Shown here: positions 32,266 to 42,982 of the stretch, in pieces
Numbering within the stretch: the stretch's first letter is position 1
Layout: every line of letters begins with the position of its first letter
Source: Breviolum minutum Mf 1.05b.01
Lineage: Eukaryota; Sar; Dinophyceae; Suessiales; Symbiodiniaceae
NCBI GenBank assembly: GCA_000507305.1
Contig: DF239836.1
Coordinates: 9,375 to 73,374, forward strand
Length of the DNA: 64,000 nt
Direction: 5' to 3'
The notes under the pieces: model-generated
What the model saw: only the letters and a program-made list of their open reading frames with translations
Told to the model about the DNA's origin: nothing
Database searches by the model: none
Translations under genes and position numbers: made by a program

Positions 32266-32367
32266 TAACCTAGCTGGCTGGAAAATTTACCTCATTTTGT
32301 CGGGTATTTACCACGAAAGATGGCGATTTTCCAGCCCGGCTCATGATGTCAGTGTGCCGGGAGGGTA
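32266..32367. repeat. hairpin, family F-like
   Basis: Inverted arms GCTGGCTGGAAAATTTACC and CGATTTTCCAGCCCGGC within a TA-ended unit (GGGAGGGTA). Confidence 0.6.
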
Positions 32368-32804
32368 CCCAGATGATAAGTATCAGTATATACCATCATA
32401 AAATGAAAATGCTTATATAGGTCACTTGGTTTTCCCCCCAACAATTCCGAAAAAACCCAAAAATGGAAGTATCCGCCAACCTCCCTGGCCATCACACTCC
32501 GGGAGCCTCAGTCAGTGAGACTCAGGGGAGCCAACTGCAAAGGTGTATCCACACACAAGCCGTTGAGGGAGAAACTAAGATGGGAAGAGTTATGAAAACC
32601 CACATCTACCGAAATCAATGGAATTTTCAGGGACCCCCAATATTGGGACCCCTTTCCCATACTATTCCCATACCACTCCCATAAGAATCCCTAAAGATAT
32701 GGGAATGGTATGGGAACAGTATGGGAAGCTTACCATAAGGGGGTCCCATTATTGGGGGTCCCTGAAATCACCCTTGACAAAAACATACATTTTTTTAACA
32801 TCAC

Positions 32805-33109
32805 GATTTGATGAACTGGACCTCAAACCCTGTTTCTGACATGTCTTTGGGGGGGATGTTCAGCTTGACGATATCTCCAAAACACAAAATATCGCTCCAA
32901 GCTGGAAATTTTGAAGGGTGAAACACCCTAGTGGAAGATACAGGAGGGTTTCCTATAGAGATGAAGGAGGTTTCTGTAAAACGGACACGTGAAAAGAAAA
33001 AGGATCGTAACAAGAGTTCAACATGAAGATGTCGCAGTATTTCCGGGCAAATACCGGCCACCTCAAATGTGTTGCAAAGGGTGGCAAAATTCCGCAAAAA
33101 TGACACTTC
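32805..33109 (-). CDS. candidate 305 bp exon, minus strand
   Basis: Minus strand: acceptor TTTTAG|G at 33109 and donor AAATC|GTGATG at 32805/32804, with one frame open throughout: RNFATLCNTFEVAGICPEIL at the start and DILCFGDIVKLNIPPKDMSE then TGFEVQFIKS at the end. An ORF of this length is expected a few times by chance in 64 kb, so the splice borders and protein-like end are the main support. On + a short basic C-terminal reading (about 32951-33029) competes. Confidence 0.35.
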
Positions 33110-33349
33110 CTAAAACTATCAAATCGCCCCTGGTTAAAATTGCTGGGAATGGTAAAGGATTTGGCTTCCTTTTTGGGGTAAACACCTGGGGATGGTGCTA
33201 AAACCATGTAAATAATGGCATAAACTACCAACCTCAACTAATCCTTGCCGGATTTCTGAACCATCAACAAGTTTGGCCTATTTTCAGGGGCCTAAAAACT
33301 TGCTGTTAGTTTTAGGGAGAGTATTTTCCTTCTAGCTCCATCAAGCAGT

Positions 33350-33502
33350 GTACGGGGGGAGGATCATCCCAATTAGTAAGTGGTTAATAACCATGGTGAT
33401 CGTAAGTCCCCTAAGTAGGGCTGTTTCCCTTCCAAATGGCCTTTCTATGGCTTATAAATAGGGGTCACTACCACTTGCAAGTCCTGGGATGCTCCTCCAA
33501 GT
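33350..33502. repeat. hairpin family B'
   Basis: GGGGAGGATCATCCCAATTA ... GTCCTGGGATGCTCCTCC. Confidence 0.75.
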
Positions 33503-33606
33503 ACTGACACTCCTGGTTTGTACTGAAGTTTGAATCTGCCATTTTTGGACCCAATAGACCCTGGTGATCTTTGGTGTCTTTTGTTTAAGGCCTTGTTTTT
33601 CCTTAG

Positions 33607-33757
33607 TTCCAGTTCTCCGTGGGAGGTGGTTCAAATAACCAGGATTCCAGTTGAGCCTCATTGGAGAATTGAAAAAAATGTCAACATCAAATGGCAATTT
33701 CCAAGGTATTACCGTCAACGGTATGAAGATGCGCTACACGAAAGGCTGAAGAGATAA
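33607..33757 (+). CDS. candidate C-terminal exon
   Basis: Acceptor TTTTTCCTTAG|T. Reads VVQITRIPVEPHWRIEKNVN and ends FPRYYRQRYEDALHERLKR with stop TAA. The very basic Tyr/Arg-rich tail looks like a genuine protein end, for example of a small organelle or ribosome-associated protein, but no family is recognised. Upstream lies a family B' hairpin (33350-33502). Confidence 0.4.
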
Positions 33758-34204
33758 AATCTGAGGGAATGCGGCGGAGCGTTTGGTGGGGATTTGTTGA
33801 TTTAAGGTTTAAAACTTATAAGGGTGACATTTGAGCAGTGCTTACTTCATCCTAGATCCGACAAAAAAGGTATATATTATATATATATATATATACATAT
33901 GATCATATGTGAAGGATACAGCATGGGGGGAAAACCCCTAGGCCCTAGTTTATTAGATTGATTAAACAGCCTTTCATCTTTCTTGAATTAAACTGCCCTA
34001 CACATGGATCGCATTTTTTTAGGGACTGTCTCTTTAAATCGGAGATCGATGAATCCTACAACAGCACAACAGGAATCCTTGGCCTCAAATGAAGCGGTTT
34101 TCCTGCTATATCTTTGCGCATCTTCCCAAGTGAAAGCGGTTTACTTCACTGTAAAAATTCGCTGCGTAATTTCTGACCTTTCAAACCTCTCATAGAGAGA
34201 GTAG

Positions 34205-34272
34205 TGAGCAAGCTGGCTAAAACCATCGAACAACACCAATTCAAGTACTTGCGCCGCTACAATGATTACTAG
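34205..34272 (+). CDS. candidate exon
   Basis: Reads SKLAKTIEQHQFKYLRRYND with C/G-ending codons, up to a B-like hairpin that starts in the following ACTAGGGTGTCC. AG acceptor at 34203-34204. Whether the next codon (TAC, then TAG) is used or spliced out cannot be told. Unassigned. Confidence 0.4.
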
Positions 34273-34801
34273 GGTGTCCGCAGGAAGTTAGAAACCAGTT
34301 TGTAAATGGGTTTATAGCCTATTCACGGGACGAAACCAACCTACAATTTTTTGGAGCCTGATGATTTCGGGAACTCAGATCTTTCCCACAGACAAGACAA
34401 GCCATCCCATTTTAGAAGTTTTTGTTTTTCCTTCAATCAAAATGTCAGATATTGTGCCTCGTTGTTTTTTGGAGGCTACATATATCATCATACATAATTG
34501 GATGTGTCAGGTTCCAGGTATGAATATAGATCTAGCAAGAAGTATTTCCAGCTTCAACGGCTAAGAAAGGCCCTTGTTTTCAACAGCTTCAGCCTCAGCT
34601 ACCGGGTGGCTTTGGAAGGTAAATTTGAATGACCAACAACTTTTTCCTCAACAAAAATCTGGAAATTAAGAAATCACATGTTTTGCTCCGTTTTTTTTGT
34701 TGTGATGTTTTTTTGTTTTTTGTGGAATACTTTTTTTTCTTTACCTGGAAAATAAGTAGCTATTTTTGGTAGGTTACCACCGGATTTTTGGTGGTTGTTA
34801 G

Positions 34802-34847
34802 AGCTTTAGAAGCTGATGGAACTGAACGAAGAGTGCTGTTTCCCAAG
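34802..34847 (+). CDS. candidate short exon
   Basis: After TTGTTAG|A; reads ALEADGTERRVLFPK. The E-x-D-G-x-x-x-x-x-F-P pattern loosely recalls the G-box repeats of the T-complex/CPAP C-terminal domain (centriole assembly), but a single 15-residue match is weak. A second short exon candidate, 33 bp after TTTTCAACAG and before GGAAG|GTAAAT, lies at about 34580-34610. Confidence 0.3.
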
Positions 34848-34962
34848 TAGCTGGTTTTGTTTTTTAGGTGATTTTTTACGGATTGGGATCCTATTTTGGT
34901 TCATCACCATCGTTCAACACCATTTGGGATAATGCGTTTATCGTTTTTCTCAGCATTTTCAG

Positions 34963-35085
34963 GTCGCAAATCCAAGGAAGTGTTATTTCAAGCATATTTG
35001 GGAACTTTTTCCCAAGCACCGGAAAAAAACACATCCAAGTACATCGAATCTACCCACCACTTAGCCCGCACTCGTGAAAAACATC
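34963..35085 (+). CDS. candidate exon
   Basis: Acceptor GCATTTTCAG|G. Reads GRKSKEVLFQAYLGTFSQAP then EKNTSKYIESTHHLARTRE, protein-like. It stops being convincing at the family A element that starts at 35102, whose left end could supply the donor region. Unassigned, same strand as the exons at 34.2-38.8 kb. Confidence 0.4.
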
Positions 35086-35101
35086 CATCCATTTTTAGCA
35101 C

Positions 35102-35212
35102 ATGGATGTTTCCGAAAATAGTGGGTTTTCCCCCCTAATCATCCATTTTAATAAGGTTTTCCATTATAAACCATCCATTTTGGGGTACCCCTTTTTTTGG
35201 AAACATCCACAT
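35102..35212. repeat. hairpin family A, copy A5
   Basis: ATGGATGTTTCCGAAAATAG ... TTTTTGGAAACATCCAC. Immediately after exon candidate 34963-35085. Confidence 0.85.
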
Positions 35213-35279
35213 CTAGTCTTTCAAAGTCGAAAAAAAACATCTGGCCAAAGAATTCATGCATGTTTTAAAAAACTCCACC

Positions 35280-35430
35280 TGAGCAATGAAAAAAAGGATG
35301 TCTTTCGGGTATTTTCGGGGATTATACTACCCAGTTGTGTGGGGATTACAATAAACCATTTTTCGGGATCCCTATCAAACAACCAGGATTCAATGGAAAG
35401 TAAGGGATTCTGGGTTTGTTTCGTGGCTCA
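35280..35430. repeat. TIR element family H
   Basis: GAGCAATGAAAAAAAGGATG ... GGGTTTGTTTCGTGGCTCA. Confidence 0.85.
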
Positions 35431-35500
35431 CCTAACAAAGAGAAACCTTCGTTCCAAACATTTGGCCTCGCAGCAGGCGCGTGAAAATGTACGTTCCTTG
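35431..35500 (+). CDS. candidate exon, basic helix
   Basis: Follows directly after family H element 35280-35430. Reads TKRNLRSKHLASQQARENVR then SLANG, heptad-like and basic. Ends before a stop at about 35529. Probably part of the 34.2-38.8 kb + strand gene. Confidence 0.4.
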
Positions 35501-35888
35501 GCAAATGGTCGGCCATGGGTCGCAGGGTGAGGAGTGCCCTCCACCACCAGACCAACTGTCATACCAAAATGCCACGCAAAGAATCATGTTCTAGCCTGAA
35601 GGGTGGAAACAAATAGATGTTAGGTGACCTCATCCCTGGAAGTCCAACCACCATTTTTTATAGGTTAGTTTCCGAACCACCATTATTTTAGTAGGGGTTT
35701 ATCATCTTCCAAAAAGAAGCACCATTTTTAAAATGGTGGTTGACTTCCAGGGTCATTGTATAGGTATAGTGAATAGAAGGTCGTCTTTTTTTTAAATCTT
35801 ATTTTTCAGGGTTGTGTAATCAAAATCAAGAAGAAATCTAGCCGATAAAAGCCAGCAAATTCCTACACCCCAACCGCCTTTTGCTAAC

Positions 35889-35991
35889 GTACCTCCCGAG
35901 AAATAGCCGGCCTTGTTAAGTTTCAGGGCTTACTAACCATTGGTTTCCTTGGTAAGGCCGGCTATTCAACCCTTATTTCTCGGGGGGGTAC
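35889..35991. repeat. hairpin family N
   Basis: GTACCTCCCGAGAAATAGCC ... CCTTATTTCTCGGGGGGGTA. Confidence 0.85.
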
Positions 35992-36020
35992 GGTGGTTGA
36001 ACCAGTCACGAAAAGTGCAG

Positions 36021-36090
36021 TAAAATCGCGCATTTCAAGGGAGAAGCCTGGGACGAGTGTATCAAACGAGAGGTGGACATGGCAGCAAAG
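36021..36090 (+). CDS. candidate exon
   Basis: Acceptor AAAAGTGCAG|T and donor GCAAAG|GTGCTT. Reads KIAHFKGEAWDECIKREVDM then AAK, helical and with GC-rich third positions. The frame stays open for another 10 codons (VLWIRQRCPP), so a later donor is possible. It sits between family N (35889-35991) and a degenerate N-like element. Confidence 0.45.
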
Positions 36091-36225
36091 GTGCTTTGGA
36101 TTCGGCAAAGATGTCCACCCTGGGGGGATGATGGTGGTTAAAATATAATTATCGCCCCTCCCTTTTTTGGGGGGGTGGCGTTGGGGGGGGTTCCCTTAGA
36201 TTTCCACAATAACATCCTATACTAG

Positions 36226-36327
36226 TATGGAAGATTAACATGGAACCTGAAAATCATGGAACCTGGAAGATGATTTTCATTTTTGATTGGGTGATTTTTA
36301 GGTTGCATGTTAATTTTCCAGGGTGTA
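36226..36327. repeat. hairpin family E, copy E3
   Basis: TATGGAAGATTAACATGGAA ... ATGTTAATTTTCCAGGGTGTA; the acceptor TAG for exon 36329 is formed at its end. Confidence 0.8.
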
Positions 36328-36328
36328 G

Positions 36329-36420
36329 GAAGATGGGATGGGACGAAAATCGTAGGAATTTTCGCGGACACAATTAAAGGGCAATTCGGTAAAAGATGTA
36401 GCAGATTCGACGCACCTAAG
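36329..36420 (+). CDS. candidate exon after a family E element
   Basis: Begins right after the GGTGTAG end of family E element 36226-36327. Reads RWDGTKIVGIFADTIKGQFG then KRCSRFDAPK, the only long frame here. The E element therefore provides the acceptor, as at 13738. Unassigned. Confidence 0.4.
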
Positions 36421-36543
36421 TTTTTGCCGTTTTTTGTTGGTTGTTGAATGGGTCCGTTTTTGGACAAAAACCACCACAAAATTAGGTGTCGCAGCGCAGA
36501 CGTTTTTTTTTTTTCTGGGCCCCAAAACTAGCGAATATCCCTG

Positions 36544-36700
36544 CTTGGATGTCCCAGGAAGTTAGTAAAAGGTTAGTAAGTGGGTTATAACCTTAATATA
36601 TCCCATTTATAAGTAGGTTAGTTATATCCCATTTATAAGTAGGTTATAACTTATAACCCATTACTAACCATTAATCCTAACTTCCAACGGGACATCCAAG
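36544..36700. repeat. hairpin family B, copy B3
   Basis: CTTGGATGTCCCAGGAAGTT ... GGGACATCCAAG; centre enlarged by a short internal duplication. Confidence 0.85.
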
Positions 36701-36862
36701 CCTGCATTGTTTCACATTCACGTTCCTCCAAGTTAACCATCAATCCTTGGCAGCCGGAGAATGCATGGATTCCAAGGCTACCCATCATTTTTGATTAAAA
36801 AAACAACAACCTCAAAGTGAGCAAATGTATGGCAGTTTTGATTCTTGATCCTATCTTTGCAG

Positions 36863-36967
36863 TACCCTCCCTAAAACTAACATAGCCCCTGAAAATGGAT
36901 GGTTGGAAGACTAATTTCCTTTTGGGAATCTCTATTTTCCTGGGCTATGTTAGTTTCAGAGGGGGTA
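36863..36967. repeat. hairpin family D
   Basis: TACCCTCCCTAAAACTAACA ... TATGTTAGTTTCAGAGGG then GGTA. Confidence 0.85.
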
Positions 36968-37085
36968 CATCCCAATTTTTCTGGGGCTCTTGTGGGATAG
37001 GTTGGAACATATCCTCAGCGATTTTTCTGTGGGTGGGAAACTTGATGCTGATTTTTTTTGTTGAGGAAGTTGAAGATACACTAGC

Positions 37086-37199
37086 CTATAGGATCCATGG
37101 GACTGGTATATAAATATATATATATATATACTTACATTTGGTTGTATTTTTTATGGCAAATTATATAGTAGGTAAATATACCATACATGGATCCTATGG
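37086..37199. repeat. hairpin family M
   Basis: CTATAGGATCCATGGGACTG ... CCATACATGGATCCTATGG, with a TA-repeat loop. Confidence 0.85.
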
Positions 37200-37354
37200 G
37201 TAGTCCATTGTTTTTTGGGTTGGTGTCTTATAATGGACCCCTGTGGATGGTTTGGATGCTTGACAGACATCCGGAAGAACCATTGCTTGTTTTTTGAAAC
37301 GCCTCCTTAAATTCCGTGACGAATCATGGTCCTTTTCAACTACCCCAAAAGCCC

Positions 37355-37489
37355 ACTTGGAGGATCATCCCAGTTAGTAAGTGATGGTTAGTAAGTCCCC
37401 TAGCTGGGGTTGTTCCCCTTACAAATGGTTTCAATGGCTTATAAATGGTGGTTACGAACCCACTTAGTAACCGGGATGATCCTCCAAGC
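37355..37489. repeat. hairpin family B'
   Basis: CTTGGAGGATCATCCCAGTT ... AACCGGGATGATCCTCCAAG. Confidence 0.85.
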
Positions 37490-37573
37490 AAGCCTCACCC
37501 TCCCAAGAAACAAAACACTCCATAGATATCTTGGGTAGCTTGACAATCCAAGCCCTCAAAGCCCCGCCAACTT

Positions 37574-37722
37574 TCTGGTCAATTTTTTTCGCGAATGTAG
37601 CAACATCACACGACCTGGGGCCCCCAAAAGGTAGCCTTTTTGGAAGGGAAATGGGACCCCGGCTCCTTTCAGGGAAATCTAGGTTGATGAAATATTATAT
37701 ATATATACATAATTTGGCCAGA
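37574..37722. repeat. element family S
   Basis: TCTGGTCAATTTTTTTCGCG ... CATAATTTGGCCAGA with interior TTTCAGGGAAATCTAGG. Confidence 0.75.
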
Positions 37723-37869
37723 ATTTTGAAGGGCAAAATATTTTTGTATGTTTTTTTTTTGCTCTTTTCACGCATTTTTTTTGGTCCGAACATTTCCAAA
37801 GGCATGAAGTTTTAGAAATTTCAGGGATCAACGGGGGCACTGTTTTGGCCCCACTGAAAGTCATTTGAC

Positions 37870-38060
37870 GTGTCCCCCAAAAAAGATCAGTGGTACGATG
37901 TTTCCTTTGGAAATCCTGGGGACAAGAATAGTGAGATTAAAAACTTTCAAAACCTTCATGTTTTTTTTCAACATCATACAAGGTCGGCCCCTACGATCCT
38001 TATGAATGGAGGGACATTTTCGGCGCCGAAAATACATGGGTTTCCCTGTGTTTATTTCAT
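37870..38060 (+). CDS. possible exon
   Basis: Open frame reading KDQWYDVSFGNPGDKNSEIK then NFQNLHVFFQHHTR, protein-like but only moderately GC3-biased. Lies right of family S element 37574-37722 and left of family B' element 38080-38234. Weakly supported. Confidence 0.25.
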
Positions 38061-38079
38061 CCTACTTATACTACTGATA

Positions 38080-38234
38080 CTTGGATGATCATCCCAGTTA
38101 GTAAGTGGTTAGTTACCCCCATTTAGGCCATTTGGAAGGGGTCCCACAACCCCAGGAATAGGGAACGAAACGGATCACCATGGTTATTAACCATGTATAA
38201 CCACGTATCCAAGTTCCTGGGATGATCCTCCAAT
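38080..38234. repeat. hairpin family B'
   Basis: CTTGGATGATCATCCCAGTT ... CCTGGGATGATCCTCCAA; same interior as the copy at 20870. A diverged copy lies at 43799-43896. Confidence 0.8.
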
Positions 38235-38721
38235 TAGGGGCCCCATAACTCCATTTATAACTAATTTTGGGGCCCACCTCATTTAGGTGAAACAACAAAA
38301 CGATGGGTGAATTTCGATCACCATTGGCCATTGATTTGTTGCGTTTTTTTTTTTGCTTCAGTCCCAAGGCCCACCCCCGGAAACCACCCTGTTGTTTTAT
38401 TTTTTGACTGATTTCTTACCAACTTTCTAAAGGTTTTTTTTTTTTGAAAGGTTCTTTGAGAACCGTATAATGGTGGACAAAAAGAGACATATTCATATGA
38501 TGGAATGTCAAAAAGCCAGCTTACTTATACACTCACTCAAAACCTGACTTATAAACTCACTCAAAAAGATCTTTCTTTGAAGGATCATGAATCACCCAAC
38601 CAACCCCAACAAAAAATGAGTTTTCTTTCACCAAAAAAAAGCAGGTGGAGGTTTTTTTAGGTCCGACATGGTTACCCGGTTACCCTGCTGATCAAACTGC
38701 TCCCAACCTGGGAACTCCCAG

Positions 38722-38844
38722 CAGGCGAAGAAAGAGAAGGCCAGTACCTCTGACCGCTCACCCCGCACCCCACGGCGTCAAGCGATGAAGTCGCCACGTG
38801 GGGTGACCTCCGCTTCGTCTGGAGTCTGGGGAGGACGGGCGTGA
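38722..38844 (+). CDS. C-terminal exon, basic Ser/Pro-rich tail
   Basis: Clear acceptor GGAACTCCCAG|C. 40 codons in phase 0 read QAKKEKASTSDRSPRTPRRQ then AMKSPRGVTSASSGVWGGRA and stop at TGA 38842-38844. High GC and a disordered, phosphorylation-rich-looking tail argue for a real end. A plausible terminus for the + strand exons from 34.2 kb on; no domain is recognised, so function is unknown. Confidence 0.55.
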   Translation, partial: QAKKEKASTSDRSPRTPRRQAMKSPRGVTSASSGVWGGRA

Positions 38845-39412
38845 CGGTGAGAAAGGGGAGAGTTTTAGGGGGGCATTTTCTCTGGCGGTTTTGGGGGGGG
38901 TGGTGTCTGGGGGAAGTGTTGGGAGTGGGGTATATCTTGGCCAGAAATCTTCGGAATGAAGATTTCTGGCAATTGCGTGAGTTATTTATCTTTTTCTACA
39001 TGATGAAGATGTGAAGAAAACAGACATTCCTGACGTCCATCTTTTCAAGTCAATCTCACACTCCATTGAACGTCGACTTTCACCACTAGGGATATGAGTT
39101 GAGGCAGATTCCTCTCTGTGGGGAAGATTTCCATTTTGATTGGATTCTTTTTTCAAGTTGGAACCACCACCTTCCATTAGCACATTGGTATTTTTCAAAA
39201 AAAACTCCCCGACATCTCCGTATGGAAGCCACGGAAGGTGATCGGAACGATCGTTAGTAAGTTGGTTGATTTATAACCAATCTACAGGACGAAACCAACC
39301 TATTTATATAGGGGTTATAATTTATTGTATCCATTTACCAAGTACCAGCAGGACATCCCAGTACATCATCATTTTCTCTTTGTGTCGTTTTAAATATTCC
39401 TGGAAAACATAG

Positions 39413-39512
39413 GAAAGTAGCATTTTTTAGGCAACTGGAAATTCCTGGGTTTTTGGGGGTTTCTTTTGTTGATGGAAAGCAACTATCCGCAACAACGGGC
39501 CGGAACTTCCAG
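39413..39512. repeat. family V element, copy V3
   Basis: GAAAACATAGGAAAGTAGC ... GGCCGGAACTTCCAG|G, interior TTGTTGATGGAAAGCAAC. Confidence 0.75.
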
Positions 39513-39528
39513 GTTCTTGTTTTTTCAA

Positions 39529-39695
39529 TGGCATTACCACCTCAAGAGCTCAAAAATTGCTTGAAAAAAAACACACCTCGCGGCCTGCTGCGCTGCTTCG
39601 CTGCTTCACCTGGTATGCTTTTTCCTGCAGGAGAGCTCTACGAATTCAAGATACAATACTCCACCAATTTTGGTACCGAAAACCCAGACACAAAC
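39529..39695 (+). CDS. candidate exon(s)
   Basis: Open frame MALPPQELKNCLKKNTPRGL ... GELYEFKIQYSTNFGTENPD, with an internal acceptor CCTGCAG|G at about 39630, so it may be two pieces. It starts just right of family V element 39413-39512 and ends at a family M element. The ATG at 39529 could be a translation start or only an internal Met. Confidence 0.35.
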
Positions 39696-39708
39696 TCTCA
39701 TGGGACTG

Positions 39709-39956
39709 GCATAGGATCCATGAGACTGGTACGGTATATATGTATATATATCTGGGCAATTTAGAACGACCTCAGCCGAGGTCACCCCAAATGGTGGTGA
39801 TTGTAAGGGAATCCCTCCAAATATGGCCTTAAATCAGGTTAAGGATTTATAAATTGCCCAGATGTATATATATATATATATATACCCCTACATGAATGGT
39901 TGATTTTTATGGTAAATCAGTAGGTACATATACAAATCGTCCCATGGATCCTATGG
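39709..39956. repeat. hairpin family M carrying nested family K
   Basis: GCATAGGATCCATGAGACTG ... CCCATGGATCCTATGG, split by K element 39751-39862 in its TA loop. Confidence 0.8.
39751..39862. repeat. hairpin family K, nested in family M
   Basis: TCTGGGCAATTTAGAACGAC ... TTTATAAATTGCCCAGA inside a family M element. Confidence 0.9.
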
Positions 39957-40127
39957 ACTCTGGGACGGAAGGATCCAGTGTGTGTTTCGTTTCCGTTCCT
40001 TTTTTTTTTCTGTTCCGAAACGGTTTTTGAGTGTTTCGGGGTGAATGGTAGGTGCAGGTGCTCTTTGGTTGGATGGTATGTTCAAACTTGAAGGGTGAAG
40101 GAACAACTGAGAGCTATACACAAGTGA

Positions 40128-40244
40128 TACTGTTGGTGTTCAAGAAATCCAAACAACCACCTGGGATGTAAAAAACCCCTGTGAATAATGGGATAAACGA
40201 CCAACCTCAACTGGCGATCGCCGGATTTCAGCCATCAACTAGTA
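40128..40244. repeat. hairpin family C
   Basis: TACTGTTGGTGTTCAAGAAA ... GGATTTCAGCCATCAACTAG. A partial copy lies at 33182-33270. Confidence 0.75.
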
Positions 40245-40369
40245 TGATAGAGGATGATTGAAGGATGTTTCTACGGAATTTGGTAGGTTTGTCCCTTGAA
40301 TAGAGAGCTATGATATCCTAGAAGCATCCTATCCACTTTTCGGGGGATAGATATTCTAGGTGGTGGTTT

Positions 40370-40852
40370 GAAACGGAGTCGGAAAGGCATCGTTTGGCCC
40401 GCTACTCACACAGTGAGTTGTGTGAAGTGTCAGATCCTGAGCTGTGGATGTCAATGCATTGCTTCACCGAGAAGTCATCGGAGGAAGAGAGTGCAGCAGC
40501 TCCAAAGGAGAGGGCATCGTCAGCAGCGAGCCAATCAGCAGAAGTGGCATGTGGGCGATTGCCGCCTCCGGCGGTAGGGACGCGTCTCAAGTGCAGCGAC
40601 CTTCCTTTGACAGCTCGCAAGCCTGCGATCATCAACAGATCCATATTCCGTCTCATGAACACTGGTGACAGTTTGTTCCGCATCAATGAAGGCAAAGCCA
40701 TTCACTTCAAGGGCTGTCGGCTTTTGGTTGAGGCCTATGAGAACAAGAGTGGTGGTAGAATCTCAGTTTTGGGATCGTGCCTTGGATGCGCTCGTGTCGT
40801 GCATTGCGGCCATCAAAGGAAGGTCGCTGCACTTGCTCCAGTTTATCTATAG
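40370..40852 (+). CDS. long coding-like block (possible large exon or old mobile-element ORF)
   Basis: The longest uninterrupted GC-rich open stretch on + (about 160 codons from 40372): ETESERHRLARYSHSELCEV ... ELWMSMHCFTEKSSEEESAA ... INRSIFRLMNTGDSLFRINE ... stop at 40852. Third positions are strongly G/C. It contains both arms of a perfect 23 bp inverted repeat (40588-40610 and 40813-40835). A second frame (40665-41222) opens in the second half, so a frameshift or exon border near 40780 is likely. No family is recognised. Confidence 0.4.
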   Translation, partial: ETESERHRLARYSHSELCEVSDPELWMSMHCFTEKSSEEESAAAPKERASSAASQSAEVACGRLPPPAVGTRLKCSDLPLTARKPAIINRSIFRLMNTGDSLFRINEGKAIHFKGCRLLVEAYENKSGGRISVLGSCLGCARVVHCGHQRKVAALAPVYL

Positions 40853-41222
40853 CACACGTTCTTTGCCACCTTTCCCAGTGGATAAATTTCCAGACAGACC
40901 CAGTAATCATCAAAAAGAATGGATACTCAAGGACCAACATCCCAGTCGGGACTTCGAAGGGTATACATGTCAAGATATCTTAACCCCATTCATTCGAACA
41001 GTCAAATGGGCCAAAAGAAATCATGATGTTAACTTTTTCCCAGACGGGGTGCAGATGCAAGTAAATTCCCTTCACATTTTTCATTACAAGGGGCACACGG
41101 GGGGTATCAAATTTCGTGCTCAATTGCCTCATGCTGCACAAATTCAAACCTTTTGTGAGAAGAATTTACCATATCGAAAGAATCTCAAAATCCCAATTCC
41201 ACACTTCAGTTCTCTTAATTAA
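40853..41222 (+). pseudogene. continuing open frame, possibly frameshifted remainder
   Basis: In a different frame from the block before it, + strand codons remain open to 41222: RSLPPFPVDKFPDRPSNHQK ... FIRTVKWAKRNHDVNFFPDG ... stop. Composition is less exon-like than 40370-40852. It may be a degraded extension of the same sequence or chance. No similarity is recognised. Confidence 0.25.
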
Positions 41223-41611
41223 ATACCTAAATTCGAACCTACATCACACTCCGATCGACAGGCCGTGTGCCCAGCAGTCGTCGTTTTGTGTTTTGCCCGT
41301 TCTCGTTTTTTATTTGTTGGTTGTTTACCCATGTTTTGATTTACCACCGATTTGCAATCCCATGTAGTGCGCATAGGACAAGTGAAACGATACTTTGCCT
41401 ACGAGTCACGGCACCAATTTGGGGAAGATTCCCAATTTGACAAATATTTTTAAAAGGGTTGGTTCAAGCACCAACCAGTATTCCTTGCCCTTCATTTGGG
41501 AGTGGGATGGCCCTATATTGTAATCCATACCTTAGTCTTGAAGGTGATTACTTCCAACTTTTCCTGTGGTCAACTTGCCTTGGGAAGCTTCTGAAGAGCT
41601 GTTAAAAAGGC

Positions 41612-41716
41612 TACACCCCTGAAGATTAACATGGAACATAATCATGGAGGTTTGGAAGATCATTTTCCTTTATGAATGGGTGATTTGTAGGTTCCATGTT
41701 AATCTTCCAGGGTGTA
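41612..41716. repeat. hairpin family E, copy E4
   Basis: TACACCCCTGAAGATTAACA ... CCATGTTAATCTTCCAGGGT then GTA. The left flank AAAAAG|GC and right flank GTGTAG|ACC would make a GC-AG intron of exactly element length; the flanking frames are not settled. Confidence 0.85.
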
Positions 41717-42290
41717 GACCTCCTGTGAAAAAACATCTTGAACCAGGCTAGGAACCCATATTTTGGCCACAGCTCCTTGTACAAGATTTCCCCAATCAAT
41801 AAAATAACTACACCTTCTCACAAAAGGAGATTTGCTTCAAGAATTGTTAATCAAACTATGGGGGCTTCAATGTGGGCCCCTATCATTTTTATAAGTAAGG
41901 TTTATAACTCCACATATATATGGGGTGAAATAACCCCAGTCACCTATTTATATGGGCACTTGTAAGTAAGGTTATGACTCCATTTATGGCCGCTTATAGG
42001 GGTGAAATAGCCCCCGGCAAACCCACGTATTTTCGGCGCCGACACCGTCCCACATTTTTTGGTTCAGATCCCTGAGGCTTTTAGGGGCCTAAAAACCCCA
42101 ACCATTTCCCATATGAAGGGACGGTGCACCGAAAAAAACCCTGTCACCGACATGTGCAGCTTTTTGTTGTTGTTTTTTTATCATCGAAATCCGGGATGTT
42201 TCCCTTGGGTCTAAACTCGAATTGTCCACAAATCAAGGTCTAAACTCGAAGCAAAAGAAGGGTCATTTATTGGGTTCCAGGTAAAAAAAT

Positions 42291-42398
42291 CTATACCTAA
42301 AAGCCAAATTTCAACCTCTATTTTTGAAGCTCGGGGGCCCCACCAAAACATGACCTAAACTCCAAGCAAAACAAGGGTCATAGAAGAGTTCTAGGTAT
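42291..42398. repeat. hairpin family O, reverse, beside a partial copy
   Basis: TATACCTAAAAGCCAAATTT ... GAAGAGTTCTAGGTATA; a partial copy precedes it (about 42200-42285). Confidence 0.75.
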
Positions 42399-42544
42399 AT
42401 ATTCCCCAAGCCAATGGGGAATGTTCCTAAGGTGAAGAAATGTATTTGGTGGGTTCCTGTGATGAACTTGGGGCCTGGGACCTCTCTCGCAAGGCCGGGG
42501 GTAAGTAACAGTGTTGGGACATGAAGAAACCAGAATTTTGGGTA

Positions 42545-42665
42545 CTTGGATGTCCCAGGAAGTTAGTAAATGGTTAGTAAATGGGTTATATCCTACTTAT
42601 AAATGGGATATATTGGGGTTATAACCCACTTACTAACCTTTTACTAACTTCCTGGGACATCCAAG
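42545..42665. repeat. hairpin family B, copy B4
   Basis: Almost perfect 121 bp palindrome with TA on both flanks. Confidence 0.9.
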
Positions 42666-42982
42666 TATTCCACCCAACAAAAATAGGTGGCTCGGAATGC
42701 ACACATTGATTTTTTTTTCCAAGGCAACCGTTGAAAAGAGACAAACATGAGTAGTGAACAGTTGAAGTCTTTTTTTTGGGTTATTTTAGGCTTAAAAGGG
42801 GAATCTAAGTTAGGATTGGGTGTTTCAATGAGTAAAACTGGGATGGTACCCCGGACAACCAAATGAGTGCACATTGGTGGTGGATAAAGTAAATAAAACA
42901 AGCAGTAGATACAGTTAATATACCAATCATTGACCAGTACTTTGTGGCTATTTGAGCTGCTTTGAGGTAAGAATTGCATCAA

